This document shows positions 1 through 6,183 of a stretch of 9,554 bases of DNA, piece after piece. The stretch's first letter is position 1. Each line of letters begins with the position of its first letter. The stretch comes from an uncultured Sphingobium sp. (lineage in GTDB: Bacteria; Pseudomonadota; Alphaproteobacteria; Sphingomonadales; Sphingomonadaceae), in the NCBI GenBank assembly GCA_946479185.1, contig CAMLFF010000102.1, positions 1 to 9,554 on the forward strand, written 5' to 3'. The notes under the pieces were generated by a model, which was not told the origin of the DNA, made no database searches, and saw only the letters and a program-made list of their open reading frames with translations. Position numbers and translations under genes: made by a program.

Positions 1-243
1 TCCCGCTCAAACCTTAAAAACGCGATTACGCAACGATCCCCTAAAGAGGAGGGGCCGGGGGTGGTGGCTACGCCTAAGCCCCGCACCCACCTTCACTACC
101 GCTGGCTTCCAACACCACCCCAACCCCTCCTCTAAAGAGGAGGGGCTTACGGTAACTCCCCAACGAGGCTGACACGGCGGCGTTTCGATCTTGCCTCATT
201 CGGGAGATCGCCTAGGGCGTCGACAACGACCAAAGGAAAACAC
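1..243. other. Gene-free left end of window
   Basis: No open frame here is convincing. The only clear structure is the palindromic repeat at 38-145. From about 150 to 230 the sequence is plain upstream DNA of the small HTH gene. A Shine-Dalgarno-like AAAGGA lies at 232-237, six bases before the ATG at 244. I could not identify a credible -35/-10 pair. Confidence 0.5.
38..145. repeat. Palindromic REP-like intergenic element
   Basis: Two copies of a GC-rich palindrome are joined as an inverted unit. The right copy at 124-145 is a perfect palindrome with 10-bp arms (cccctcctct / agaggagggg) around aa. The left copy at 38-54 is the same sequence lacking an internal cctct. Inside these, 46-66 and 113-132 are inverted repeats built on GAGGAGGGG followed by a G-run and TGGTG, with two substitutions and one extra base. 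A smaller pair, aagcc (76-80) and ggctt (104-108), could extend the stem. There is no T-run, so it is not a classical terminator. It resembles REP/BIME-type palindromic units; membership of a known repeat family is inference. Confidence 0.6.
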
Positions 244-504
244 ATGGCCTCCCCAGATTCATTGAATGATCGAAGCGAGCATTTTGCGTTCTGCGTTCAA
301 CTGCTCGGTGGCACCACGGCATTCTCGCGGCGCCTCGGCATAGACGAGCGCGCTATCCGCCGTTTCATCAATGGCGAACGGCCCGTGAGCGCTGGACTTC
401 TCGAAGACACCGGCAAAGCGCTGCGCTTGCTCGCTGCTGAAGCGACCAAGGCGCAAGAACAGATTGCTGCGCTTTTGAGCGCCGAGCCCTCAACCAAAGA
501 CTGA
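244..504 (+). CDS. Small HTH-like (Cro/C1-type) protein, hypothetical
   Basis: An 86-residue protein with an ATG start supported by a good ribosome site (AAAGGA at 232-237). Residues about 23-60 read like a compact helix-turn-helix: TTAFSRRLGI, then DERAIRRFINGERPVS, then a Leu/Ala-rich helix. The 'R-x-x-N/G-x-R-P-V' pattern after the second helix is typical of small Cro/C1-like domains that pick up a lysogen-type HTH hit. The C-terminal part (about 56-80) is an Ala/Leu/Glu helix that could dimerise. It may be a small DNA-binding regulator, but no partner, toxin or phage gene sits nearby. It converges on the DUF4157 gene, with only 5 bp between the stop codons. The coding call is fairly secure; the function is inference. 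Confidence 0.7.
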   Translation: MASPDSLNDRSEHFAFCVQLLGGTTAFSRRLGIDERAIRRFINGERPVSAGLLEDTGKALRLLAAEATKAQEQIAALLSAEPSTKD

Positions 505-513
505 GCCGCTCAG
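501..513. other. Short palindrome holding both convergent stop codons
   Basis: The sequence ctgag-ccg-ctcag is a perfect 5-bp inverted repeat with a 3-nt loop. The TGA of the rightward gene (502-504) lies in one arm and the TGA of the leftward gene (510-512) in the other. It might act as a weak bidirectional end signal, but the stem is short and has no T-run, so this could be chance. Confidence 0.25.
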
Positions 514-1079
514 CCCGCCTTGGCGATGGCGGCCTTGATCCGCGCCGCCTCGGCATAGGCCTCCGCCTCCACCACGCGATGATCACGGGTGTAGCGCTGG
601 GCAAAACCGGTCACGCCCCAGCTTTGATACTGCCGCACGTGGTGCAACTCATGCGCCCACAGCTCGACGTTGCGCGCGGCATCGTCGGCTGAGCGGAACA
701 GGATGACATCGTCGAGCGTGATAGCGACGGCATTGCCGCCCTGAAACGCCTTGGTCTGCAGGCTGAAGTCGCTGCCCATGCCCACGCGGTAACGCACCTT
801 GGCGAGCATTGCTTCCGGGAAATACCCTTTCAGCTTGGCGCGGATGGACGGGGGGATGGGCGATACGCCTGCCTGAATGGCGTCAGCGCGCGATGTTGCG
901 ATCCAGCGCGCGAGTGCATCGACGGCGATTACCTGCCCCGCCTGCTGCACATCATTGAAGAAGCGCTGGCTGAAAACATCGAAGCTTGGAGCGGGCCGCG
1001 TGGCTTGTGCATGAGCCGAAACGACCGGCGTGACTAGAGCGGCGACAGCGCTGAGCACCATAAGTTTTTGTGAAATCAT
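510..1079 (-). CDS. Secreted DUF4157 / eCIS_core-domain protein with HExxH motif
   Basis: A 189-residue protein with a clear Sec-type signal peptide: MISQK, a hydrophobic stretch at about 7-20, and a cleavage-like AHAQA at about 22-26. Residues about 80-150 match the DUF4157 (eCIS_core) pattern: a 'V-R-Y-R-V-G' strand, 'AITLDDVILF', then 'ELWAHELHHVRQYQ'. HELHH at 143-147 is an HExxH zinc-protease-like motif, and Glu171/Glu173 in VVEAEAYAEA could give the third metal ligand. The domain is known in toxins and in extracellular contractile injection system cargo. Here it stands alone, with no tail-like genes around, so a periplasmic or secreted metallopeptidase-like role is only inferred. The ATG at 1077-1079 is chosen because it puts the signal peptide at the N-terminus; the ribosome site is weak. 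Confidence 0.8.
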   Translation of the reverse strand: MISQKLMVLSAVAALVTPVVSAHAQATRPAPSFDVFSQRFFNDVQQAGQVIAVDALARWIATSRADAIQAGVSPIPPSIRAKLKGYFPEAMLAKVRYRVGMGSDFSLQTKAFQGGNAVAITLDDVILFRSADDAARNVELWAHELHHVRQYQSWGVTGFAQRYTRDHRVVEAEAYAEAARIKAAIAKAG

Positions 1080-1200
1080 GTTTTTGCCTAACCACCCCGG
1101 CCTGAATGCCGATTTAACGCCGCGCCGACTTTATGCGCTTTGCAGCACCCCGCATTCAACAAGCGTTGACGCGCCGGAGCGACTGCGGCAATGGCTCGCT

Positions 1201-1494
1201 ATGTCTGATACGCCTCCTGATCATCTCTCCACCAATCCGCGCAGCCCCCATTTTGACATGGAGACGCTCCAGCGCGGGATCGGCATCCGCTTCAAGGGGC
1301 GCCAGCGCACCGATGTGGAGGAATATAACATCTCGGAAGGCTGGATCCGCGTGGCCGCTGGCAAGAGCCGCGATCGCTTCGGCAATCCGCTCACCATCAA
1401 GCTTTCCGGCGAAGTCGAAGCCTGGTTTGAAGATATTGCCGCGAAGAACGAAGGAGATGCTGCCGAGGGCGAAAGCGAAACCCCACAGGCCTGA
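1201..1494 (+). CDS. DUF3297 family protein
   Basis: A 97-residue cytoplasmic-looking protein. It starts MSDTPPDHLS and contains 'NPRSPHFD', 'LQRGIGIRFKG', 'VEEYNISEGWIRVAAGK', 'RDRFGNPLTIKL' and a 'VEAWFED' end. This is the recognisable DUF3297 pattern of short proteobacterial proteins of about 80-100 residues. The tail (about 80-97) is acidic and of low complexity. The frame stays open upstream to an ATG at 1030, but that extension would overlap the start of the divergent DUF4157 gene and looks unlike any family member. The ATG at 1201 fits the family start, although its ribosome site is poor. The molecular function of DUF3297 is not known to me. A 121-bp divergent region separates it from the DUF4157 gene. 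Confidence 0.85.
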   Translation: MSDTPPDHLSTNPRSPHFDMETLQRGIGIRFKGRQRTDVEEYNISEGWIRVAAGKSRDRFGNPLTIKLSGEVEAWFEDIAAKNEGDAAEGESETPQA

Positions 1495-1619
1495 GCCGCA
1501 CGCTCATCTACGCCTGCTGACGACTCCTAAAGCATCTGGCCTTTCCGCCGGAAACGGATCAAAGATCATGCGTTGATGGGACGGGTCGCGTCGCGGCCGG
1601 GCAATGGGGAGTTCAGCCG

Positions 1620-2090
1620 ATGATCGAGAAGCCGAAACGTCAACTCGATGTGCTGAATATCTTCCCCTTCCTCGTCGTGCCGGTGCTGATCTATAATCTG
1701 CTGGCGCTTTTTTCCGCTGATCCAGCACCCGGCAGCACCATCCCCGCCCTCATCGCCACGTTGCGGGCCGATGCCTTCACTCTGCCCATGCTCTCAGGCG
1801 CGACGCTGGGGCTGAACTGGGGTGACATGCTGCTGTTGCTGGCAATAATCTTCCTGCTCGTGGAAGTGGTGAAGTCCACGCGCACCGGCTCTTCCTCCAT
1901 CATCAACCATATGCTGTCGTTCGGCGTGTTCATCGTCTGCGTGGTCGAGTTTCTAACGCTGCCAAGCTTCGCCAGCTCTACCTTCTTTCTGCTCACCATG
2001 ATCGTGTTGCTCGATGCGATGGCAGGCATGGCCGTTTCTATCGTCTCGGCGCGGCGCGATTTTGATGTGGATGGCCAGCCGCACGGCTGA
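1620..2090 (+). CDS. Four-helix integral membrane protein, unknown function
   Basis: A 156-residue protein with a strong ribosome site (GGGGAG at 1606-1611, eight bases before the ATG). Four hydrophobic segments are visible at about 12-32, 66-86, 93-114 and 120-143. The first starts with 'NIFPFLVVPVLIYNLLALF'. Residues about 35-65 form a longer loop between helices 1 and 2. The basic-rich 'VKSTRTGSS' loop at about 85-92 and the short C-terminal tail (RRDFDVDGQ) suggest a four-pass protein with cytoplasmic ends. I do not recognise a named family. It stands alone: 125 bp after DUF3297 and converging on the AsmA gene with a 6-bp gap. Coding and membrane location are well supported; the function is unknown. 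Confidence 0.8.
   Translation: MIEKPKRQLDVLNIFPFLVVPVLIYNLLALFSADPAPGSTIPALIATLRADAFTLPMLSGATLGLNWGDMLLLLAIIFLLVEVVKSTRTGSSSIINHMLSFGVFIVCVVEFLTLPSFASSTFFLLTMIVLLDAMAGMAVSIVSARRDFDVDGQPHG
2076..2089. other. Palindrome at convergent gene ends
   Basis: The sequence cagccg-ca-cggctg is a perfect 6-bp inverted repeat overlapping the end of the membrane protein gene, just before the AsmA gene stop at 2097-2099. It could help end transcription from the left, but it lies within coding sequence and lacks a T-run. Confidence 0.2.
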
Positions 2091-2096
2091 GCAGCG

Positions 2097-4043
2097 TTAG
2101 CGCAACGACGCCAGCTCGCGCGGGCGATCCCGCTGGGCCGTGGCGGGCGCGCCCCGCAGGATGGGGCCGCAGGCAGGCGCCTTGGCATCGTCGGGGTCGA
2201 CAAAGCCGAAGATCGCGCCAAAATCCGGCAACATCATCGAGAGGCCGAGCAGGCGCGATGGCCGGAACAATGCCGTGGGCTCGCGCATCACAATCGGGTC
2301 AGCCAATGTGCCGCCGATCAGCAACGTGGATGGGCGCGAAAACCAGCGACTGTCCTTGCCATCAGCGGTCAGGCGCAGATCGAGCCGCTCGCCGCGAAAA
2401 TCAAAACTGCCGCGCCCGGTTAGGACATGGCCCTCGGTGTCGATCAGGATCGGATCGGCCGTGGCGATACCGCCGCTCACCGTGAAGGCGATCAGGCCGC
2501 AATTGAGACCAGCGGGCTGGGCAACCAATTCGTCATCGCCGAACATGGCATCGCGCAGATGCGCCATATCGAGCGGGGAGCCGCTGGCAGATTGCGTCTG
2601 CACGCGTCCACCCGGCAGAATGAGTGCAATCCGCCCATCGGCATTGCCCAGCGCCTCGCGCAGCGTGTCCCCACGCCCGGCAAGCTGGATGCGCCCCTTG
2701 GCCGTTGCCGTGGAGGCCCCGGGCGAGATGCCCCAGCTTGCCAGCAGTCGGCCCATCGGCGTTGGTGAAATGCGGATATCATAACGCGCGAGCGCCGGGC
2801 TGCTTCGCGCATCGATGAGAATATCCGATGAGACATAGCCGCCCGCGAGGTCCACACTGGCGGGCGTAACGAGCATCCTGCCATCGATCAGCGCCAGCTT
2901 CATGGTGAGATGGGAGGAGCCATCCGGCCCGCCGCTGATCTGCTGCGCCTGATAATCGACCACGGCATCGAACTGCCCAAGCGCTTCACGCGAGATGCGG
3001 GCATCCGGCAGCAGGGCGAGCGCGTCCGGCTCCGCACTCGCTCCGCCCGGCTCGAGGCCGAACAGCGCCATGCCATCGCCCATAGCCAGATTACGCGAGG
3101 CAAGCTGGGCCACGAGACGGGGTCGCCCGCTACGCCGATCCAGGGTGAGCTTGCCGGCAAGGTCCGTCTCGCCGATCTGCCCCTCGATCCGGCTGAAGAG
3201 CCAGCCCTTGCGGACATGGCCGAGGCGCGCATTGAGCGCGAAGCCCGGCATGGCAGGCACATCGACACCGGCCAGCGCGGCCAGCGCCGCAAAATCATCG
3301 CCCTTGGCCGAGACGTTGAGCGTGGAACTGCTCAGGCGCAACGGCGCATCGGCCGTGCCCGCGATGCGCAAATCCACATCGCCGGTGCGCGCATCGACGC
3401 GGAAGGACGCTAACGCGTCATCGGACGATTGCAGCGCGCCGTGCATGACGAAGGGTCGATCCTCCACCGCGCCTCGCCCGGAGAGCATGACCATGCCCGC
3501 TCCGGATTTGCTCAGCGCAAGGCGCGCATCCACATCGGCATTGGGATCCCGATAGCGCACCGACATGTCATCGGCGTCGATCTGACGCAGCGCAGCGGCA
3601 TCGAACAGCATCGGCACGCGCGTAAGGCTCCAATTGGTCTTGCCGCCCTTGGCCGCCCGCTCAAGATCGAGCGTACCGCCGGTCAGGCTGATGGCGCGCG
3701 GTGCATCACGGCCGATCAGCAGATCGAAGGTCGAAAAGCGCGCGCCGAATTGCGCAACATCGAGCAGATATGCAGCGCTCGCCCACTCCGCATTGCCGAC
3801 GCGGACGTCATCGGCATCGAGGTAGATCGAGAAGGGCGTGACGAGCAGGCGCAGATCGCCATCGATGGTGACAGTGCGACCTAGCGCAGCACTTGCCCGC
3901 CGCTCGATAGGCGCCTTGAGAAACGGCGCGCCACCAAAGGCGAGCGCCGCCCAACCTATCATGGGCAGAGCAAGCGCGCCAAGCAGCACGGCGTTGCGGT
4001 GCTTTGATGGTGGAGCCGAAGCGCTATCTGGAATCTGAGCCAT
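2097..4043 (-). CDS. AsmA family protein
   Basis: A 648-residue inner-membrane-anchored protein of the AsmA family, related to proteins tied to envelope and outer-membrane lipid homeostasis. A short cytoplasmic N-terminus (about 1-16) is followed by one membrane helix at about 17-36. The AsmA-like start of the periplasmic part is 'ALGRTVTIDGDLRLLVTPFSIYL' in two runs around residues 53-78. The middle is long, beta-rich and repetitive. The AsmA C-terminal domain is at about 447-580, with 'LAGRGDTLREALGNADGRI' and then 'GGIATADPILIDTEG' leading to 'GRGSFDFRGERLDLRL'. The frame extends 23 codons upstream to 4112, but the ATG at 4041-4043 has a GAGG-type ribosome site and puts the membrane helix at the usual distance. 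It sits 174 bp downstream of yghU, after a probable terminator, so it is likely transcribed on its own. Confidence 0.88.
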   Translation of the reverse strand: MAQIPDSASAPPSKHRNAVLLGALALPMIGWAALAFGGAPFLKAPIERRASAALGRTVTIDGDLRLLVTPFSIYLDADDVRVGNAEWASAAYLLDVAQFGARFSTFDLLIGRDAPRAISLTGGTLDLERAAKGGKTNWSLTRVPMLFDAAALRQIDADDMSVRYRDPNADVDARLALSKSGAGMVMLSGRGAVEDRPFVMHGALQSSDDALASFRVDARTGDVDLRIAGTADAPLRLSSSTLNVSAKGDDFAALAALAGVDVPAMPGFALNARLGHVRKGWLFSRIEGQIGETDLAGKLTLDRRSGRPRLVAQLASRNLAMGDGMALFGLEPGGASAEPDALALLPDARISREALGQFDAVVDYQAQQISGGPDGSSHLTMKLALIDGRMLVTPASVDLAGGYVSSDILIDARSSPALARYDIRISPTPMGRLLASWGISPGASTATAKGRIQLAGRGDTLREALGNADGRIALILPGGRVQTQSASGSPLDMAHLRDAMFGDDELVAQPAGLNCGLIAFTVSGGIATADPILIDTEGHVLTGRGSFDFRGERLDLRLTADGKDSRWFSRPSTLLIGGTLADPIVMREPTALFRPSRLLGLSMMLPDFGAIFGFVDPDDAKAPACGPILRGAPATAQRDRPRELASLR

Positions 4044-4179
4044 GCCCCACCTCGGAAAAGGCGGCACCGACCCCGGCAAAGCAGGTCCGGCCCGCTGCCA
4101 AATGAGCGCCATTCATGGGGAGCGGATTAGGCTGGATTAGCTGAACGGGGGCTTAGCAACGTTGAGAGGTTCGAAAGAT

Positions 4180-4205
4180 GCGGGAGACCTTGGGTGGCCT
4201 CCCGC
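4180..4205 (-). terminator. Probable terminator after yghU
   Basis: In the leftward RNA, GCGGGAGGCC pairs with GGTCTCCCGC across the loop ACCCAA. This gives ten consecutive pairs with one G.U. In the other strand the same position is an A.C mismatch, which fits a leftward transcript. It starts 12 nt after the yghU stop codon. The following bases are ATCTTTCG, so the U-tract is weak. Confidence 0.6.
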
Positions 4206-4217
4206 AACTTGAACGGT

Positions 4218-5096
4218 TTACTTCGTCGCCGCCGCGATGGCGTCGTCCAGATCCTTGGCGCTGTGGCGCTCCTCAATGCCGCCACCGGGGCGGCTGGCTG
4301 CATTGACCAGCAGGCCACGGCTCACGCCCTTGCGCGCATAAAGCTGCGTCACCCAGCGATCGACATTCTTATACTCGTGCGTGGAGAGGAATTCCTGCGC
4401 CTTATAGGCGTCGCGCATGATCGCGCCGTACCAGGTCACGATCGCGAAATCGGCGATCGTGACCTCGTCACCGATCATATATTCCTTGTCCGCCAGATGC
4501 TTGTCCAGCACGTCCAGCTGCCGCTTGGTTTCCATCGCATAGCGGTCGATCGCATATTCGATCTTGAACGGCGCATAGGCGTAGAAATGCCCAAAGCCTC
4601 CGCCGACGAAAGGCGCTGAGCCCATCTGCCACATCAGCCAGTTGAACGTCTCGGTGCGCTTGGCCACATCGGTGGGCAGGAAGGCGCCGTATTTTTCGGC
4701 GAGGTAGACCAGCATCGAACCGCTCTCAAACAGCCGCAGCGGCGGGTTCTGGCTGTAGTCCATCATCGCCGGGATCTTGCTGTTCGGGTTGATCGCCACG
4801 AAATCGCTGCCGAACTGCTCGCCGGTGTAAATCTTCACCAGCCACGCATCATATTCCGCATCATAGCCCGCTGCGAGCAGCTCTTCGAGCATGACCGTGA
4901 CCTTCTGGCCATTGGGCGTGCCGAGCGAATAAAGCTGGATGGGATGCTCGCCAACCGGGAGTTTGATCTCCTGTCGTGCGCCTGCGGTCGGCGCATTGAT
5001 GCTGGCAAACTGGCCGCCATTTTCCTTGTCCGCCTTCCACACGGCGGGCGGCACATAACCGGCGGGCTGGTTCTGGGAGGGATCATTATCGGCCAT
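4218..5096 (-). CDS. yghU: Glutathione transferase / disulfide-bond oxidoreductase YghU
   Basis: A 292-residue cytosolic protein closely resembling Escherichia coli YghU, a Nu-class glutathione transferase-like enzyme with glutathione-dependent disulfide-bond reductase activity. Shared stretches include 'LPVGEHPIQLYSLGTPNGQK' (47-65, with the T60-P61-N62 site that contacts glutathione), 'NPNSKIPA' (103-110), 'FESGSMLVYLAEKYG' (123-137), 'AKRTETFNWLMW' and 'GGGFGHFYAYAP' (165-176), and 'GDEVTIADFAI' (209-219). The thioredoxin-like half is at about 52-140 and the helical GST C-terminal half at about 145-265. Length matches the family (about 288). The ATG at 5094-5096 is preferred over a TTG one codon earlier, because AGGAG lies six bases upstream of the TTG-ATG pair. 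A hairpin follows the stop codon. It probably helps in thiol/redox homeostasis. Confidence 0.93.
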   Translation of the reverse strand: MADNDPSQNQPAGYVPPAVWKADKENGGQFASINAPTAGARQEIKLPVGEHPIQLYSLGTPNGQKVTVMLEELLAAGYDAEYDAWLVKIYTGEQFGSDFVAINPNSKIPAMMDYSQNPPLRLFESGSMLVYLAEKYGAFLPTDVAKRTETFNWLMWQMGSAPFVGGGFGHFYAYAPFKIEYAIDRYAMETKRQLDVLDKHLADKEYMIGDEVTIADFAIVTWYGAIMRDAYKAQEFLSTHEYKNVDRWVTQLYARKGVSRGLLVNAASRPGGGIEERHSAKDLDDAIAAATK

Positions 5097-5140
5097 CAAG
5101 CGCTCCTATCATGTGGATATTTGCAACCAATGTAACGATT

Positions 5141-5169
5141 GATCGCCCGATGCCTAGCACCGAGCGATC
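5141..5169 (-). other. Strong hairpin between eipA and yghU
   Basis: In the leftward RNA, GATCGCTCGGTGC pairs with GCATCGGGCGATC across a TAG triloop, giving 13 consecutive pairs with two G.U wobbles. Both wobbles become A.C mismatches in the rightward RNA, so the structure is favoured only for leftward transcripts. It starts 44 nt after the eipA stop codon and ends 44 nt before the yghU start. No T-run follows (AATCGTTAC), so it may be a Rho-type or processing barrier for eipA mRNA, or a 5' leader structure of yghU. Confidence 0.5.
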
Positions 5170-5213
5170 ATGTCTCTTCTAACCCGTGAAATAGCAGCGC
5201 TTTGTTGCGCGGC

Positions 5214-6059
5214 TCAGAAAGGCAGCCAGCTGCGTTTTTCCGTGAACTTCATATAACCGACATTCGCGCCGAGGCGGTAGCCCACGCCAAGCCGGATCGG
5301 GATGATGACCACGTCACCGCGCCGCATATAGCTCGCGGTGAACCCGCCGATGAAATAGGCCGCGCCCTCGCCAGCAGCGAAGCGCTTGTAGAGATTTTGC
5401 GAGTCATAGAGATTGTAGACGAGCACGAAGGTGTTGCCTGCATTGCCGCCCAGATCGAAGCCGATGGATGGCCCCGTCCAATAGACATCGCGCTTGCCCT
5501 CCACCTTGTGGAACATCGTGCCGGAGCCATAGCGCAGCCCTACGCCGATGGCGCCAGAAGCCTCACGGCCAGCGATATAGGCGATGGGCTCGCCCTGCTC
5601 CTTGAGGATTTTTTCGATGATGCCTGCGAGGCCTTCTGCACCCTTGCCAAACACGCCCTCGGCGGCGCCGATCAGGTCATCCTGATGATAGGAGGTGGTG
5701 GCGGCATTTGCAGGCATGTTGGGCGGCGTGTTCGGCGCGGTCGAGCTGGTGGAGCTGGGCGTCGCGGTTGCAGGCTCGGACGGTGTGTTTTCCGCGGTGG
5801 GGGGATAGGTCGGCTGGGAGGAATTGGTCTGTTGCGCCGGATACGTCTCCTGGGCAGGATAGCTCGTCTGCGGCGGATAGGAGCTTTGTGGCGCGGACGA
5901 GTTGGCGGGCGCACCGGGCGCAAGGTCCGCGTCGATAGCGGTGTTGGGATCGACCGTGCCGATCTGCGCGAGCGCTGGCGCCGCGATCATCCCGGCTGCG
6001 GCAATCATCGCAAGCATCATCCTGCGCACCGGCTGGCGCGATGAGGTTGTCCGCTTCAT
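5214..6059 (-). CDS. eipA: EipA-like envelope integrity protein (DUF1134)
   Basis: A 281-residue exported protein. Residues 1-31 are a signal peptide with Arg-rich start, a hydrophobic core and 'APALAQ'. Residues about 50-120 are a low-complexity Pro/Ser/Thr/Gln linker with five hexapeptide units (61-90). Residues about 125-281 form the DUF1134 domain: 'GAAEGVFGKGAEGLAGIIEK', 'GVGLRYGSG', 'GPSIGFDLGGNAGN', 'NLYKRFAAGEGAAYF', 'GDVVIIPIRLGVGYRLGANVGYMKF', each a short run. EipA is a conserved periplasmic protein of Alphaproteobacteria, described in Brucella as needed for envelope integrity and linked to cell division. The frame is open up to 6293, but the ATG at 6057-6059 gives the signal peptide and has GGGAG nine bases upstream. 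It lies 124 bp downstream of plsC and likely has its own promoter. Confidence 0.9.
   Translation of the reverse strand: MKRTTSSRQPVRRMMLAMIAAAGMIAAPALAQIGTVDPNTAIDADLAPGAPANSSAPQSSYPPQTSYPAQETYPAQQTNSSQPTYPPTAENTPSEPATATPSSTSSTAPNTPPNMPANAATTSYHQDDLIGAAEGVFGKGAEGLAGIIEKILKEQGEPIAYIAGREASGAIGVGLRYGSGTMFHKVEGKRDVYWTGPSIGFDLGGNAGNTFVLVYNLYDSQNLYKRFAAGEGAAYFIGGFTASYMRRGDVVIIPIRLGVGYRLGANVGYMKFTEKRSWLPF
5790..5879 (-). repeat. 18-bp tandem repeat coding a hexapeptide in EipA linker
   Basis: On the plus strand, ggata recurs at 5803, 5839, 5857 and 5875, always in steps of 18 bp, with a diverged unit at 5821. The protein units are YPPQTS, YPAQET, YPAQQT, NSSQPT and YPPTAE (residues 61-90). This is a short in-frame tandem repeat in a disordered linker that may vary in copy number between strains. 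Confidence 0.7.
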
Positions 6060-6101
6060 GTCATTTGTCTCCCGCAAGCACCCCGGCCCATCTATGGACA
6101 G

Positions 6102-6152
6102 ATTGTGACCAATATTGACCATTTCTATCCGCCCCGCGCGATGAAACGACAA
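6102..6152 (-). promoter_or_regulatory. Possible eipA promoter with direct-repeat operator
   Basis: Reading leftwards, TTGTCG (6147-6152) and GATAGA (6124-6129) are separated by 17 bp and could be a weak -35/-10 pair. Immediately downstream is a direct repeat on the plus strand, attgtgacca (6102-6111) and atattgacca (6112-6121), spaced exactly 10 bp, one helical turn. Its place near the expected start site would suit a regulator, but the match to consensus is modest. Confidence 0.25.
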
Positions 6153-6183
6153 TGAACGAACGGCGAGCCGAATCGATTTTGCG

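Noticed and set aside
38..145. CRISPR array or Rho-independent terminator in the left repeat region
   Set aside because: Only two unequal palindrome copies with no regular spacers, and no T-run after the stem.
510..1079. An eCIS or phage-tail locus suggested by the DUF4157 domain
   Set aside because: No sheath, tube, baseplate, spike or AAA ATPase genes in the window; the protein has its own signal peptide.
1030..1200. Longer N-terminus for the DUF3297 protein starting at 1030
   Set aside because: It would overlap the 5' end of the divergent DUF4157 gene and adds 57 residues that do not resemble the family.
2140..3884. Long rightward open frames (for example 2140-2784, 2910-3413, 3429-3884)
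   Set aside because: They lie antisense to the AsmA gene, have Arg/Pro/Ser-rich composition typical of GC-rich shadow frames, and show no recognisable domain.
4044..4112. AsmA start at 4112, 23 codons upstream
   Set aside because: No ribosome site there, whereas the ATG at 4043 has a GAGG-type site and gives the usual short cytoplasmic tail before the membrane helix.
4124..4140. Direct repeat ggattag spaced 10 bp upstream of the AsmA gene
   Set aside because: Only seven bases long with no promoter identified near it; chance is a good explanation.
5202..6044. A 280-codon rightward frame with Gly/Arg-rich C-terminal half
   Set aside because: It is antisense to eipA; its RRGRAGGAGRRG-like stretch is the mirror of the Pro/Ser/Thr linker, not a real repeat protein.
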